Shown here in pieces: positions 1-8,195 of a DNA stretch of 64,000 nucleotides. Source of the stretch: Roseiarcus sp963816065 (GTDB taxonomy: Bacteria; Pseudomonadota; Alphaproteobacteria; Rhizobiales; Beijerinckiaceae). The position numbers were made by a program, and so were the translations under genes. The stretch covers positions 1-64,000 of the forward strand of contig CAWFJG010000022.1 of the NCBI GenBank assembly GCA_963816065.1. Direction: 5' to 3'. How positions within the stretch are numbered: position 1 is the stretch's first letter; each line of letters starts with the position of its first letter. The notes below the pieces were generated by a model. That model had not been told where the DNA came from. It ran no database searches and worked only from the letters and a program-made list of their open reading frames with translations.

Positions 1-1549
1 ATCGCGGTAGGGACGCACATCGCTGTGCGCCCCCCGCACAGAACCGTACGTGCGGCTTTCCCGCATACGGCTCCCACCTTTGGTGTCCGACGGCGAATTG
101 GCGTTCGGGCCAGGGATGGGGGCCCGCGGCGCGGGGAGAAAGTTCGCGCGCCAGGCCGCTCATCCGATCCCATCTCGTGCGGTCCTGCTGGCTGCGGCGC
201 TTGAGCGTCCGTCGCCAGAGGTCGACGACATGGAACCGAAAGGCGCTGAGCGCGGCGGTGTTCGTCGGCACGGCGAAGTAGCGAAAGTACCCCGCCACGA
301 CCTGCCCGAGCCATCGCCCTTGCTCGGCGACGGTTCGGTGCATGCGCTGGCGCAGACCTTCCTTGACCTGCTTCAGCTTCGCCCGCATGCGGTCCGCCCG
401 GGTCTTCCGCTTGATCTGGAAGCCGCCCTTGCGGGTTTTGCCGCAGATGAGCGTGAAGCCGAGGAAGGCGAAGGTCTCCGGCTTGCCAAGCCCGCGTCGC
501 TCCCGGTTCGCCGCCGCATGGCGGCCGAACTCGATGAGCCGGGTCTTGTCCGGATGCAACGACAGCGCAAACGCCCTCAGCCTTTCGCGCATCGCGTCCC
601 AGAAGCGCCGGGCGTCGCTCTCGTGCTCAAAGCCGGCGACGATGTCGTCGGCGTACCTCACGATGATCATGTCGCCCTTGGCCTCGCGCCGTCGCCAGCG
701 CTCGGCCCAGCGGTCGAAGACATAGTGCAGGTAGATGTTGGCGAGCAGCGGCGAGATCACCGAGCCCTGCCCCGTTCCCCTGTCGCTCGTCTTCAGCGCT
801 CCGTCTTCGAGAACACCCGCCTTCAGCCATTTCTGGAGCAGGCGGACGAAGCGCTTGTCGCCGACGCGGTGCTCGACGAACCGGACGAGCCAGTCCTGGC
901 TCACCGTCTCGAAGAACCTCGCAATGTCGGCGTCGAGTATCCAGTTCACCCTTCTGGTCGTGATCCCCACCATGAGCGCGTCCAGCGCGTCATGCGCGCC
1001 GCGTCCTGGTCGGAACCCGTAGCTGAAGCCGAGGAAATCCTCCTCGTAGATCGCGTTCAGCACCGTCGCCGTCGCCCGTTGGACGATCTTGTCCTGCAGC
1101 GCGGCGACCGCCAGCGGACGCTGCCGTCCGTCCGGCTTGGGTATGAAGACCCGCCGGCTCGGCAACGCCCGATACGCCCCTCTGTGAACCCGCGAATGCA
1201 GGTCTTCGAGCCGGAGCCCGAGGTCCGCCTCGTAGGTCTTCCACGTCAATCCGTCCACGCCCGGCGCGGCCGTCCTCTTCAGGTCGAGGAACGCCTCTTC
1301 GAGCGCTGCGACGTCGACGTGGTGCAGGAGCGCGGTGAACGTCTCCTTCTTCCTTTCCCTTGCCGTTGTCCGTACGCGATCCAGCCCGTGTGACGCGCCT
1401 TCCCGGCTCGGCGTCCGGAGCGTGCCGTCCTGTCTCGCGTTCCCCTCGGTCCCCGCCCTTGGCTCCCCCGGCTCCGCCCCGGATCGCTCCGCTGCGTTCG
1501 TCGGCTTCGACGCTACTATGGCGGGGTCTGACTTCTCCGGCCTGTTCAT
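1..1549 (-). CDS. ltrA: Group II intron reverse transcriptase/maturase (3' end runs off the window)
   Basis: The protein starts MNRPEKSDPA at 1549 and stays open to the window edge (about 516 codons). Seen in order: the N-terminal RT region with GVDGLTW and the IPKPDGRQRPL block, the palm with RYADDIV (about 640-665), then the maturase/X region. It is the intact version of the frameshifted copy at 8196-9724. Two compensating one-base differences near 105-150 alter a few residues but restore the frame. The final codons read through intron domain V (EPYAG...). The TGA that ends copy 2 is CGA here (20-22), so no stop is visible. It would serve intron splicing and retrohoming by target-primed reverse transcription. 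Confidence 0.85.
   Translation of the reverse strand, partial: MNRPEKSDPAIVASKPTNAAERSGAEPGEPRAGTEGNARQDGTLRTPSREGASHGLDRVRTTARERKKETFTALLHHVDVAALEEAFLDLKRTAAPGVDGLTWKTYEADLGLRLEDLHSRVHRGAYRALPSRRVFIPKPDGRQRPLAVAALQDKIVQRATATVLNAIYEEDFLGFSYGFRPGRGAHDALDALMVGITTRRVNWILDADIARFFETVSQDWLVRFVEHRVGDKRFVRLLQKWLKAGVLEDGALKTSDRGTGQGSVISPLLANIYLHYVFDRWAERWRRREAKGDMIIVRYADDIVAGFEHESDARRFWDAMRERLRAFALSLHPDKTRLIEFGRHAAANRERRGLGKPETFAFLGFTLICGKTRKGGFQIKRKTRADRMRAKLKQVKEGLRQRMHRTVAEQGRWLGQVVAGYFRYFAVPTNTAALSAFRFHVVDLWRRTLKRRSQQDRTRWDRMSGLARELSPRAAGPHPWPERQFAVGHQRWEPYAGKPHVRFCAGGAQRCASLPR
40..73 (-). ncRNA. Group II intron domain V, copy 1
   Basis: This 34-nt minus-strand hairpin starts GAGCCGTATGCGG, has a GAAA-type loop and ends CGTACGGTTCT. 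Its length and shape match the catalytic domain V of group II introns. The following 39 nt to base 1 would form domain VI and the 3' splice site. An identical hairpin is present in copy 2. Confidence 0.85.
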
Positions 1550-1908
1550 CGTCGGCTACGGCTCCTCGCCTTCCCGACGCGGACCGGCGCGGCGAGAGGC
1601 CGCCCGGCCGGACCGGAGATCTCCCGGTTTCCGACGCTGTCTGTTCGCGCGTGATGGGGTCTGCGACCCCGGCGGGGCGTCAGCGTCTCGCATAGCGACG
1701 CCGCACAGGTCGCCTTCGACGTTGCTTACCGTCTCGGCCCCCGCGATTTCATGGCTTTCGTGGCTCAATAGCCCACCCCACGCGATTGTTGTGTACGCTT
1801 CGCGGCCGCCGTCGCCGACGACCCCGCAACACTCACTACCGGGCGCCCGCTACGGCTTACCCGGACCGGACTTCCACCGGCTAGACAGCGCCAGCTTTCC
1901 CGGCGCAC

Positions 1909-2451
1909 AAGCAACTCATCAAAGAGACGCGCACGCCGATCGCCGCAAGACCGGGACAACCGGCGCGTCACGACTACGAATACGAACGCAATGGCGTGGC
2001 CAATCTGTTCATGATGTTCGCGCCGCTGGAAGGCTGGCGTCACGTGAAAGTCACCGACCGCCGGGCGGCCGTCGATTACGCCCATGCGCTCAAGGATCTG
2101 TCCGACACGCTTTTTCCCGATGCGGACAAAATCACGCTCGTTCAGGACAATCTCAGCACGCATACCACTGCGTCGCTCTACGAAGCCTTCCCCGCCGCCG
2201 AAGCGCGCCGCCTCGTCGAACGGTTCGAGTGGCATTACACGCCCAAGCACGGAAGCTGGCTCGACATGGCCGAGTCCGAGCTCGCCGTCCTCTCGACCCA
2301 GTGCCTCGATCGCCGCATCCCCGACAAGGAGGAACTGACCGAGGAAGTCGCCGCCTGGCAACAGCGCCGCAAACAAACCAAAGCCGACTGGCGATTCACA
2401 ACCGCCGACGCCCGCATCAAACTCGCTAGGCTGTACCCTCAGTTCGAGTGA
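1909..2451 (+). pseudogene. IS630-family transposase, 3' fragment interrupted by the group II intron
   Basis: The frame is open directly from the intron border (KQLIKETRTP...), through ERNGVANLFM, LVQDNLSTH and WHYTPKHGSWLDMAESE, to a TGA at 2451. This is the C-terminal half (about 180 residues) of an IS630 DDE transposase; the D of QDN and the E of AESE are two of the catalytic acids. The N-terminal half should lie left of base 1 on the other side of the intron, which cannot be checked here. An internal ATG at 1996 is not a natural start. The gene is disrupted and presumably inactive. Confidence 0.85.
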
Positions 2452-2469
2452 ACTCGGGCCGGTAAAGAT

Positions 2470-2566
2470 CCCCGGCAAAGCCGGGGGCTTTAGGATTGGA
2501 GCCGCTCGAAGCGGCAAAAGGGGTCGCTGACGCGGCCCCTTGAAATTGCAGCCGCCCAAGGCGGCT
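2470..2566. repeat. Cluster of four hairpins at the IS200 right side
   Basis: Four inverted repeats lie within 97 bases: 2470-2486 (CCCCGGC, AAA loop, GCCGGGG), 2501-2515 (GCCGCT/AGCGGC), 2518-2541 (AAGGGG.../...CCCCTT) and 2550-2566 (AGCCGCC/GGCGGCT). The first matches the stem of the hairpin at 3084-3100 and is the likely right-end recognition hairpin. The others may act as a transcription barrier or be older remnants. No protein-coding sense is evident. Confidence 0.7.
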
Positions 2567-2568
2567 TG

Positions 2569-3000
2569 TCAGCGCCAGAGGTTCATCTGCTCCAACCGCT
2601 GATCTTCCTTCTCCTGATTGCGGATGTAGGCGCGGATGGCTTCTTCGTCGCGCCCCACCGTGTTGACGAAGAATCCCCGGGCCCAAAAATGCTGCCCCAC
2701 AAAATTGCGTTTGCGCTCTCCGTAAACCCGGGCCATGTGGATCGCGCTCTTGCCCTTGATGAAACCCACCACCTGCGACACCGCGTATTTCGGCGGGATC
2801 GATAGCAGCATGTGCACGTGATCGGGCATCAGATGCCCTTCTTCGACCTTCGATTCCTTCTGAAGCGCAAGCCTGCGGAACACTTCGCCCAAATGCCGCC
2901 GCAGCTCCTGATACAAAGTCTTGCGGCGACATTTCGGGATGAAGACAACATGATATTTGCAGTCCCAAGTCGTGTGGCTTAGGCTTTCGTACTCGTCCAT
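2569..3000 (-). CDS. tnpA: IS200/IS605-family transposase TnpA
   Basis: A 143-residue single-domain Y1 HUH transposase, the normal size for IS200. Seen: the metal-binding HVHM motif (HLMPDHVHMLLSIPP, about residue 60) and a C-terminal YIRNQEKED segment holding the catalytic tyrosine, after WARGFFVNTVG. The enzyme moves single-stranded DNA by a peel-and-paste mechanism. The frame is intact from ATG at 3000 to the stop at 2569. No tnpB accompanies it, so this is IS200-like rather than IS605-like. Confidence 0.93.
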   Translation of the reverse strand: MDEYESLSHTTWDCKYHVVFIPKCRRKTLYQELRRHLGEVFRRLALQKESKVEEGHLMPDHVHMLLSIPPKYAVSQVVGFIKGKSAIHMARVYGERKRNFVGQHFWARGFFVNTVGRDEEAIRAYIRNQEKEDQRLEQMNLWR

Positions 3001-3083
3001 CGGCGGAGTTCCTTTCGTGTGAGTGGCTGCTCACGTTGGAACTTCGCTGATGGACTGCAGGAAACGTCAAACTGCTACTGCCA

Positions 3084-3100
3084 CCCCGGCATAGCCGGGG
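3084..3100. repeat. IS200 left-end hairpin
   Basis: A perfect 7-bp stem, CCCCGGC then ATA then GCCGGGG, lies 84 bases upstream of the tnpA start on the transposase strand. It has the same stem as the hairpin at 2470-2486 across the gene. This matched pair is what TnpA would recognise at the two ends. Confidence 0.7.
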
Positions 3101-3115
3101 GGTCTCCCGCTTACG

Positions 3116-4399
3116 CTAGAACCCCTCGGGCTTGCCGACCACCGTCGTGTAGAGCGAGCCGTCGCCGAAGGCGCGGGCGCAGGCGCGTTTGGCGTCGGCG
3201 AGCGACACCGCGGCGATCCGCCGGTTGCGCTCCACCAGCCAGTCGGGCGCGCGGCCCTCGAGCTGGATCTGCACGAGCTGGGCGGCGATCTTGACCGAGG
3301 TGTCGAACCGCAGCGGGTAGGAGCCGATCAGATAGGTCCTGCCCTTGTCGAGCTCCTCCTCGGTCGGTCCGTTCAGCGCGACGTCGCGGATTTCCGCCGC
3401 GGCCACATCGAAACTTTCGCGCGCGCGCTCGTTCTTGGTGGTGGTGCCGCCGTAGAAGAAGGCGCCGTGGTCGAGGGCGTAGAAGCCGCCGAACACGGTA
3501 TAGGCGAGGCCGCGCTTCTCGCGCACCTCTCGGAACAGCCTCGACGTCATGTTGCCGTGGCCGCCGAGCACGTGGGCCGCGACCAGGCTCGCAATGTGAT
3601 CCGGATCGTCGCGCAGGAGCCCGGGACGGCCGAAGCGGATTGTCGACTGCGGCACGTCGAGAGTCACGGTCTCAACGCGCCCGAGCTGGCCGAACGCCGC
3701 TTCCGGGATCGGCTTCAGGTCGCCCTTGCCGGGCAAGTCGGCAAACACCGTGTCGATCAGCTCGGCCGCGCCCTGCTCGTCGATCGCGCCGACGACGGCG
3801 ATCGACAGCGCGTCGCGCGCGATCACCCGCCGCGCCGCTTCGATCAGGTCGGCGCGTTCGATCGCGGCCAGCGTTTCCAGCGTCCCCTCCGAAGGCGCCC
3901 CGTAGGCGTGGCCGGGGAAGGCGCCCGTCCGCCACGCGCGGGCGGCGACGGTAGCCGGGTCGTTGGCGTCATGACGCAGGCGGGCGTTCGAATGCTCGCG
4001 CACCCGCTCGAACGGTTCTTCGTCGAAGCGCGGCGCATTCAGCGCCAAGCGGAGAAGTTCGGCGGCACGATCGAGGTTCTTGGTGAGCGTGCGCATCCGT
4101 CCCGACGCATGCTCGCGATCGTTGCGGAAGTGGAGTTCGACCGCCTTCTCGTCGAGCGCCCTCTGGAAGGCCTGCGAGTCGAGATCGCCGGCGCCCTCGT
4201 CGAGAAGCTGCGCCAACAGCATCCCGAGGCCGGCCTTGCCCGGCGGGTCCTGCGCCGCGCCGCCGCGCATGGCGAATTCCACCGACACGACGGGCACGGC
4301 GTAGGATTCGACCAGCCACGCCGTCAGCCCGCGCGGGGTAACGAGGGTTTTCAAGTTGACGGCGGTTTCCGGCGACGAAACGGTGACGTGTTTCTGCAT
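3116..4399 (-). CDS. M16-family peptidase homologue without the zinc site
   Basis: About 427 residues with the two-lobed M16 (pitrilysin/MPP-like) layout. The place of the HxxEH motif reads LLAQLLDEG, so the zinc site is missing. The R/Y pair of the partner subunit is kept (EKRGLAYTVFGGF). It follows the catalytic subunit gene directly, and the two probably form a heterodimer like the MPP alpha/beta pair. An upstream ATG at 4423 is also possible (15 bases after the previous stop); 4399 was chosen for its GGAAA upstream. The stop lies at the IS200 border, so the last residues may have been altered by that insertion. Confidence 0.85.
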   Translation of the reverse strand: MQKHVTVSSPETAVNLKTLVTPRGLTAWLVESYAVPVVSVEFAMRGGAAQDPPGKAGLGMLLAQLLDEGAGDLDSQAFQRALDEKAVELHFRNDREHASGRMRTLTKNLDRAAELLRLALNAPRFDEEPFERVREHSNARLRHDANDPATVAARAWRTGAFPGHAYGAPSEGTLETLAAIERADLIEAARRVIARDALSIAVVGAIDEQGAAELIDTVFADLPGKGDLKPIPEAAFGQLGRVETVTLDVPQSTIRFGRPGLLRDDPDHIASLVAAHVLGGHGNMTSRLFREVREKRGLAYTVFGGFYALDHGAFFYGGTTTKNERARESFDVAAAEIRDVALNGPTEEELDKGRTYLIGSYPLRFDTSVKIAAQLVQIQLEGRAPDWLVERNRRIAAVSLADAKRACARAFGDGSLYTTVVGKPEGF

Positions 4400-4437
4400 C
4401 GGGCGTTTCCAAAAAGAGCGCATTGACCGGGCCAGCT

Positions 4438-5730
4438 TCAGGCGGCCTCGGCCTCCAGCGGCAAGAGATGGCCGGTGACGGCGGGCTTGGCGACGAGCCA
4501 GCGGCGCGCGGCGTCGAGCACGGCCTCGGCGTCGACGGCGTCGATCTTGCCCGGCCACTCCTCGACCTCGCGGATCGTCTGGCCGAGCGCCAGGGACGAG
4601 CCGTACCAGCGGGCGAGGTCGGACTGGCTGTCGCGGGCGTAGATGGCGTCGGCCACCAGCCGGGTCTTGGCCCGTTCGAGCGCGCCCTCGTCGATCCCGT
4701 CGGCGAGAAACTTGGCCAGGACCTTGTCGAACGCCTTGTCGAGCGTATCGAGCGCGACGCCGGGTGCCGGCGTGGCGTTGGCGATGAAGCGGCTCTGGTC
4801 GAGCGCGGAGCCGTGATAATAGGCCCAGGCGGAGACGGCGAGCTTCTGGTCGATCACCAGTTCGCGATAAAGCAGGCTCGTCTGCCCGCCGCCGATCAGA
4901 TGGCCGAGCACGTCGAGCGCTTCCGACTCGCCCGGTGCCGCCGTGCGGCAGGACGGGGCGAGATAGTGGCGCTGCCAGTTCGGCTGCTGCACCTTTTCGT
5001 CGCGCACGGTGACCAAACGGTCGGCGACGGTCGGCGGCTCGAGCGGGCGGATTCGTTCCGGCCGCGCGCCGCGCGCCTTCACCCGTCCATAGGTGTCCTC
5101 GGCGAGTTTCAGGGTGTCGTCCGGATCGGCGTCGCCCGCGACCACCAGAATGGCGTTCTCGGGGGTGTAGAATCGATGGTAATAGGCGAGCGCATCCTCG
5201 CGCTCGAGGCCCTCGATCTCATGGCCCCAGCCGATGATCGGCACGCCGTAGGGATGGTGAGTGTAGAGCGTCGCCTGCACCGCCTCGCCGAGTTGCGCGC
5301 CCGGATCGGTGTCGCAATGCATGCGCCGCTCCTCGAGCACCACGTCGCGCTCCGGCGCGACGATGTCGTCGGTGAGCACGAGGCCGGTCATCCGGTCGGC
5401 CTCGAACTCCATGCAGGTTTTCAGGTGTTCCTTGGCGATCTGCTGGAAATAGGCGGTGAAGTCAGGCCCGGTGAAGGCGTTCTCCACCCCGCCGACCCCG
5501 GCGATATACTCGGAGAACGCGCCCTTGGGATGGGCCTCGGTGCCCTTGAACATCAAGTGTTCGAGGAAGTGGGCGATGCCCGACTTGCCGACCGGATCGT
5601 CGGCCGCGCCGTTGCGATACCAAACCATGTGAGTGACCACCGGCGCGCGATGGTCCGGGATGACCACGACCTCGAGGCCGTTTGCCAGGGTGAAATGGGC
5701 GACCTGCGTGGCGGGAGATTGGACGGTCAT
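4438..5730 (-). CDS. M16-family zinc metallopeptidase, catalytic subunit
   Basis: 430 residues. The inverted zinc motif HFLEH is at about residues 54-58 and the third ligand is E134 (VVLEERRMH), the canonical 76-residue spacing. This predicts an active peptidase of the M16B (processing-peptidase-like) group. No clear signal peptide is seen, so it may be cytoplasmic or exported by another route. An AAGGAA lies about 12 bases before the ATG. It is transcribed ahead of the inactive M16 homologue, and the pair looks like a two-gene operon. Confidence 0.9.
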   Translation of the reverse strand: MTVQSPATQVAHFTLANGLEVVVIPDHRAPVVTHMVWYRNGAADDPVGKSGIAHFLEHLMFKGTEAHPKGAFSEYIAGVGGVENAFTGPDFTAYFQQIAKEHLKTCMEFEADRMTGLVLTDDIVAPERDVVLEERRMHCDTDPGAQLGEAVQATLYTHHPYGVPIIGWGHEIEGLEREDALAYYHRFYTPENAILVVAGDADPDDTLKLAEDTYGRVKARGARPERIRPLEPPTVADRLVTVRDEKVQQPNWQRHYLAPSCRTAAPGESEALDVLGHLIGGGQTSLLYRELVIDQKLAVSAWAYYHGSALDQSRFIANATPAPGVALDTLDKAFDKVLAKFLADGIDEGALERAKTRLVADAIYARDSQSDLARWYGSSLALGQTIREVEEWPGKIDAVDAEAVLDAARRWLVAKPAVTGHLLPLEAEAA

Positions 5731-5938
5731 CGCGATCCGAGGTTCCTTGGGGCCGGGCCATGGCGGCCGAAGCGCGCCCTGTCAATTTTCTGACATATAA
5801 GGCGTCCGCGCACGGGGCGCCAGAAGGGGCTGGCGCGGGGATTTGGAGACCTCGGCGGCCCGCCGGCGCCGCGACCCAGGACCTTTCGCCTCGTTCCGGT
5901 CAACCGAGCCGTGTAGGCTGCCAGCCATGGTGGAGCCG

Positions 5939-6520
5939 ATGACAAATCCTGACGTCGACGCGTTCCTGCGCAAAGCCGAAAGATGGCGCGCCGAATACGA
6001 AGCGTTGAGGGCGATCGTGCTCGGCTGCGGGCTGACCGAGGAGCTGAAGTGGGGCCAACCCTGCTACACGTTCGATAAGCGCAACGTCGTCCTGATCCAC
6101 GGCTTCAAGGACTACTGCGCGCTTTTGTTCATCAAGGGCGCGCTGCTGAAGGACTCGGACGGCGTCCTCATTCAGCAAACGGAGAACGTTCAGGCGGGGC
6201 GGCAGATCCGGTTCAGCGGGCTCAGGCAGATCGAAGAAATGGAAAGCGTGATCAAGGCGACAATCCGCGACGCGATCGAGGTGGAAAAGGCCGGGCTGAA
6301 GGTCGAGAAGAAGAAAACGGAAGAATTCTCCATGCCTGACGAGTTCAGGAAACGTCTCGATCAAGACGAGAAATTGCACGATGCGTTCTATGCGCTGACG
6401 CCGGGGAGACAAAGAGGATATCTGCTCTACTTCTCTTCCGCGAAGCAGTCGAAGACGAGGGATGATCGGATCGACAAATATATTCAGCCCATCCTCGGCG
6501 GTAAGGGTTTGGACGACTAG
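5939..6520 (+). CDS. YdeI/OmdA-associated (DUF1801) family protein
   Basis: A protein of about 193 residues. The N-terminal part matches the DUF1801/YdhG-like fold (GCGLTEELKWGQPCYTF, then LIHGFKDYCALLF) and the C-terminal part matches the YdeI/OmdA tail (RLDQDEKLHDAFYALTPGRQRGYLLYF). The molecular role of the family is unsettled; a stress or envelope-related role has been proposed for relatives. ATG 5939 was chosen because GGTGGAG lies just upstream; ATG 5927 is possible. It is divergent from the M16 pair and ends just before the IS1111-type element. Confidence 0.85.
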   Translation: MTNPDVDAFLRKAERWRAEYEALRAIVLGCGLTEELKWGQPCYTFDKRNVVLIHGFKDYCALLFIKGALLKDSDGVLIQQTENVQAGRQIRFSGLRQIEEMESVIKATIRDAIEVEKAGLKVEKKKTEEFSMPDEFRKRLDQDEKLHDAFYALTPGRQRGYLLYFSSAKQSKTRDDRIDKYIQPILGGKGLDD

Positions 6521-6633
6521 ATATGAGGAATATAAGCTCGACTCCGACCGTCATTGTTGGGGTGGACGGCCCCCGACGGCATCGCAATGTGCCAGGTTGA
6601 GGCTGTTACAGGTCTCAAACGAGGGAGCCGTCC

Positions 6634-7701
6634 GTGGGTGAGCTTATTCGCATCGGGGTGGACACGTCCAAGAGTGTTTTTCAGCTGCATGGGGTCGACG
6701 CGGCGGAGCAGCCTGTATTGCGGCGCAAGCTGAGGCGGCGCGACATGGTGACGTTCTTTTCCAGGCTTGCGCCGACTCGGATCGGGATGGAGGCGTGCGG
6801 CGCCTCGCATTATTGGGCGCGCGAGCTGCGTGCGCTCGGGCATGAGGTGGTTCTGGTCCCGCCGCAATATGTGAAGCCGTATGTCGATCGCGGCAAGAAC
6901 GACGCCGCCGACGCTGAGGCGATCTGCGAAGCGATGAGCCGCCCGAAGGTCGCGAAGCGGTTTGTCGCGCCCAAGACGGTGGAGCAGCAGGCGCGCCAGA
7001 TGCTGATGGGGGTGCGCGAGAGCCTGCTCAAGCGGCGCACCCAGGTGAGCAACACGATCCGCGGCTATGCGGCCGAGTTCGGGCTTGTCGCGCCCAAAGG
7101 CCTGGCGCATCTCGAGCCGCTGATCGAGCGGATCAAGCAGGATGAGACGCTTCCCGAACTCGTACGGGAGATGTTTGTGATGCTGACTGGACAATATTGC
7201 CATGTTTCGGCGCAGATCAGGCAGATCGAGGCCAGGCTGACGGAGCTTCACCGGGCGAGCGCGCTCAGCCGCAGGCTGGCCGAGGCGCCGACGATCGGTC
7301 CGGTGACCGCGGTGACGCTCACCGCCAAGGTCGCCGATCCCAGGGTCTTCCGCTCGGGCCGCGATTTCTCCGCCTGGCTCGGGCTGACGCCCAAGGATCA
7401 CTCCACCGGCGGCAAGGCGAGGCAGGGCGGGATCACCCGCGCCGGCGACGAGACGCTCCGATCGCTCTTCATCTGCGGCGCGACCTCCCTCATCCAGCAG
7501 GTCAGGCGCGGCAAGGCCGACGTTCCGCCCTGGCTCGTGTCGCTCGTCAAGCGTAAGCCGCCCAAGCTCGCCGCGGTCGCCCTCGCCAACAAGGCCGCGC
7601 GAATCGCCTGGAAGATGATGGTGACGGGAGAGCCCTACGATCCGCGCCGGCTCGCAGCGACCCGCCCGGCCGGCGCCGACCCGCTTGCGGAGGCCGCCTG
7701 A
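6634..7701 (+). CDS. IS110-family (IS1111 group) DEDD transposase
   Basis: 355 residues from GTG at 6634. The N-terminal RuvC-like DEDD domain shows IGVDTSK, GMEACGASHYWARE, VPPQYVKPYV and KNDAADAEAICEA. The C-terminal Transposase_20 domain shows APTIGPVTAVTL and WLGLTPKDHSTGGKARQGG with the serine thought to attack DNA. The HYWARE-VKPYV-KND-EAICEA order resembles IS1111A. The frame is intact, so the element may be active. It moves by RNA-guided site-specific recombination rather than by classical DDE chemistry. Confidence 0.93.
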   Translation: MGELIRIGVDTSKSVFQLHGVDAAEQPVLRRKLRRRDMVTFFSRLAPTRIGMEACGASHYWARELRALGHEVVLVPPQYVKPYVDRGKNDAADAEAICEAMSRPKVAKRFVAPKTVEQQARQMLMGVRESLLKRRTQVSNTIRGYAAEFGLVAPKGLAHLEPLIERIKQDETLPELVREMFVMLTGQYCHVSAQIRQIEARLTELHRASALSRRLAEAPTIGPVTAVTLTAKVADPRVFRSGRDFSAWLGLTPKDHSTGGKARQGGITRAGDETLRSLFICGATSLIQQVRRGKADVPPWLVSLVKRKPPKLAAVALANKAARIAWKMMVTGEPYDPRRLAATRPAGADPLAEAA

Positions 7702-8136
7702 TGCGCTGCGCTCCCCCGACTGCGCCATCGTCGCGCCGTGCTCGACGCCGTCAAGGACGCCTGCGGCGCCGCTCACGCGGTCGCGCCGCTTACGCGCCGC
7801 GCTCCTTGACAGCCTCTGCGCGCGGCGCGCCTTCCTCGTGGTGGCCGGGACGGAGAAACGGCTCCCGGCCGAACAAAGAAACGGAGGTCTGACGAATTCG
7901 AGTTTGGCGCGGGACCAATCCTCCCGCGCCAGAGGCCGGAACTTGCATGAACGTGAAGATGGTGATCGATCGATCAAGGACGCGCGACACTCCGCTCCTC
8001 GCAACGGCAGTCCATGCCGCGTCATTGTTTGGAACGCGCGTCGCGAACGCCAACTCGGCGGCGTCCATCCGGGCGCTGAAACCGCACATATGGACGCAAG
8101 CGATCCGCATCACGCTCTCAACCGCTCCTGCAAGCA
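7702..8136 (+). ncRNA. Non-coding tail of the IS1111 element, candidate seekRNA locus
   Basis: 435 nt between the transposase stop and the right subterminal repeat hold no convincing gene, although they are GC-rich with many self-complementary stretches, notably CGCGCGGCGCG near 7817-7827. IS1111-group elements are known to encode their guide RNA at this place. Assignment rests on position and lack of coding sense; no structure was computed. Confidence 0.4.
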
Positions 8137-8195
8137 GGGGGCCGTCCACATATGCGAGAGCGTGAGCAGCAAAGCGATCGCGGTAGGGACGCACA

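Larger units (their letters stand above)
1..1908 (-). mobile_element. Group II intron, copy 1
   Basis: The minus strand begins GTGCG at 1908, the usual 5' end of a bacterial group II intron. It continues through a structured leader, a reverse transcriptase/maturase gene, a domain V (40-73), and ends ...CGAT at or very near base 1. The same unit recurs at 8177-10083 with about 99% identity. The element is inserted in an IS630 transposase gene on the opposite strand, so it could not splice from that gene's mRNA. The 5' exon ends TTGCTT, and the intron carries AAGCAA on the minus strand at 1727-1722, a plausible EBS1. The 3' exon lies outside the window. Confidence 0.9.
2452..3115 (-). mobile_element. 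IS200/IS605-family insertion sequence (TnpA only)
   Basis: The element holds one small tyrosine HUH transposase gene (2569-3000, minus) between GC-rich hairpins. One hairpin lies before the gene (3084-3100) and several follow it (2470-2566), as expected for IS200 elements, which lack inverted repeats and are recognised through subterminal hairpins. No tnpB is present. It lies directly against the IS630 fragment on one side and the stop codon of the M16 gene on the other. Exact ends cannot be fixed by eye. Confidence 0.75.
6562..8149 (+). mobile_element. IS1111-type (IS110-family) insertion sequence
   Basis: A DEDD transposase gene (6634-7701) lies between two copies of a 13-nt inverted repeat, GTGGACGGCCCCC at 6562-6574 and GGGGGCCGTCCAC at 8137-8149. 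IS1111-group members carry subterminal inverted repeats of this size with a few more bases outside them, so the true ends should lie several bases beyond each. Transposase similarity also favours the IS1111 group. The gene is followed by about 435 nt without coding sense before the right repeat, where IS1111 elements encode their guide (seek) RNA. Confidence 0.82.

Noticed and set aside
50..1393. A long plus-strand open frame over intron copy 1
   Set aside because: It is the antisense shadow of the reverse transcriptase gene; the same shadow appears over copy 2.
3104..3116. TTAC next to the IS200 as its insertion tetranucleotide
   Set aside because: It is on the wrong strand and side relative to the transposase orientation, so it cannot be claimed as the target.
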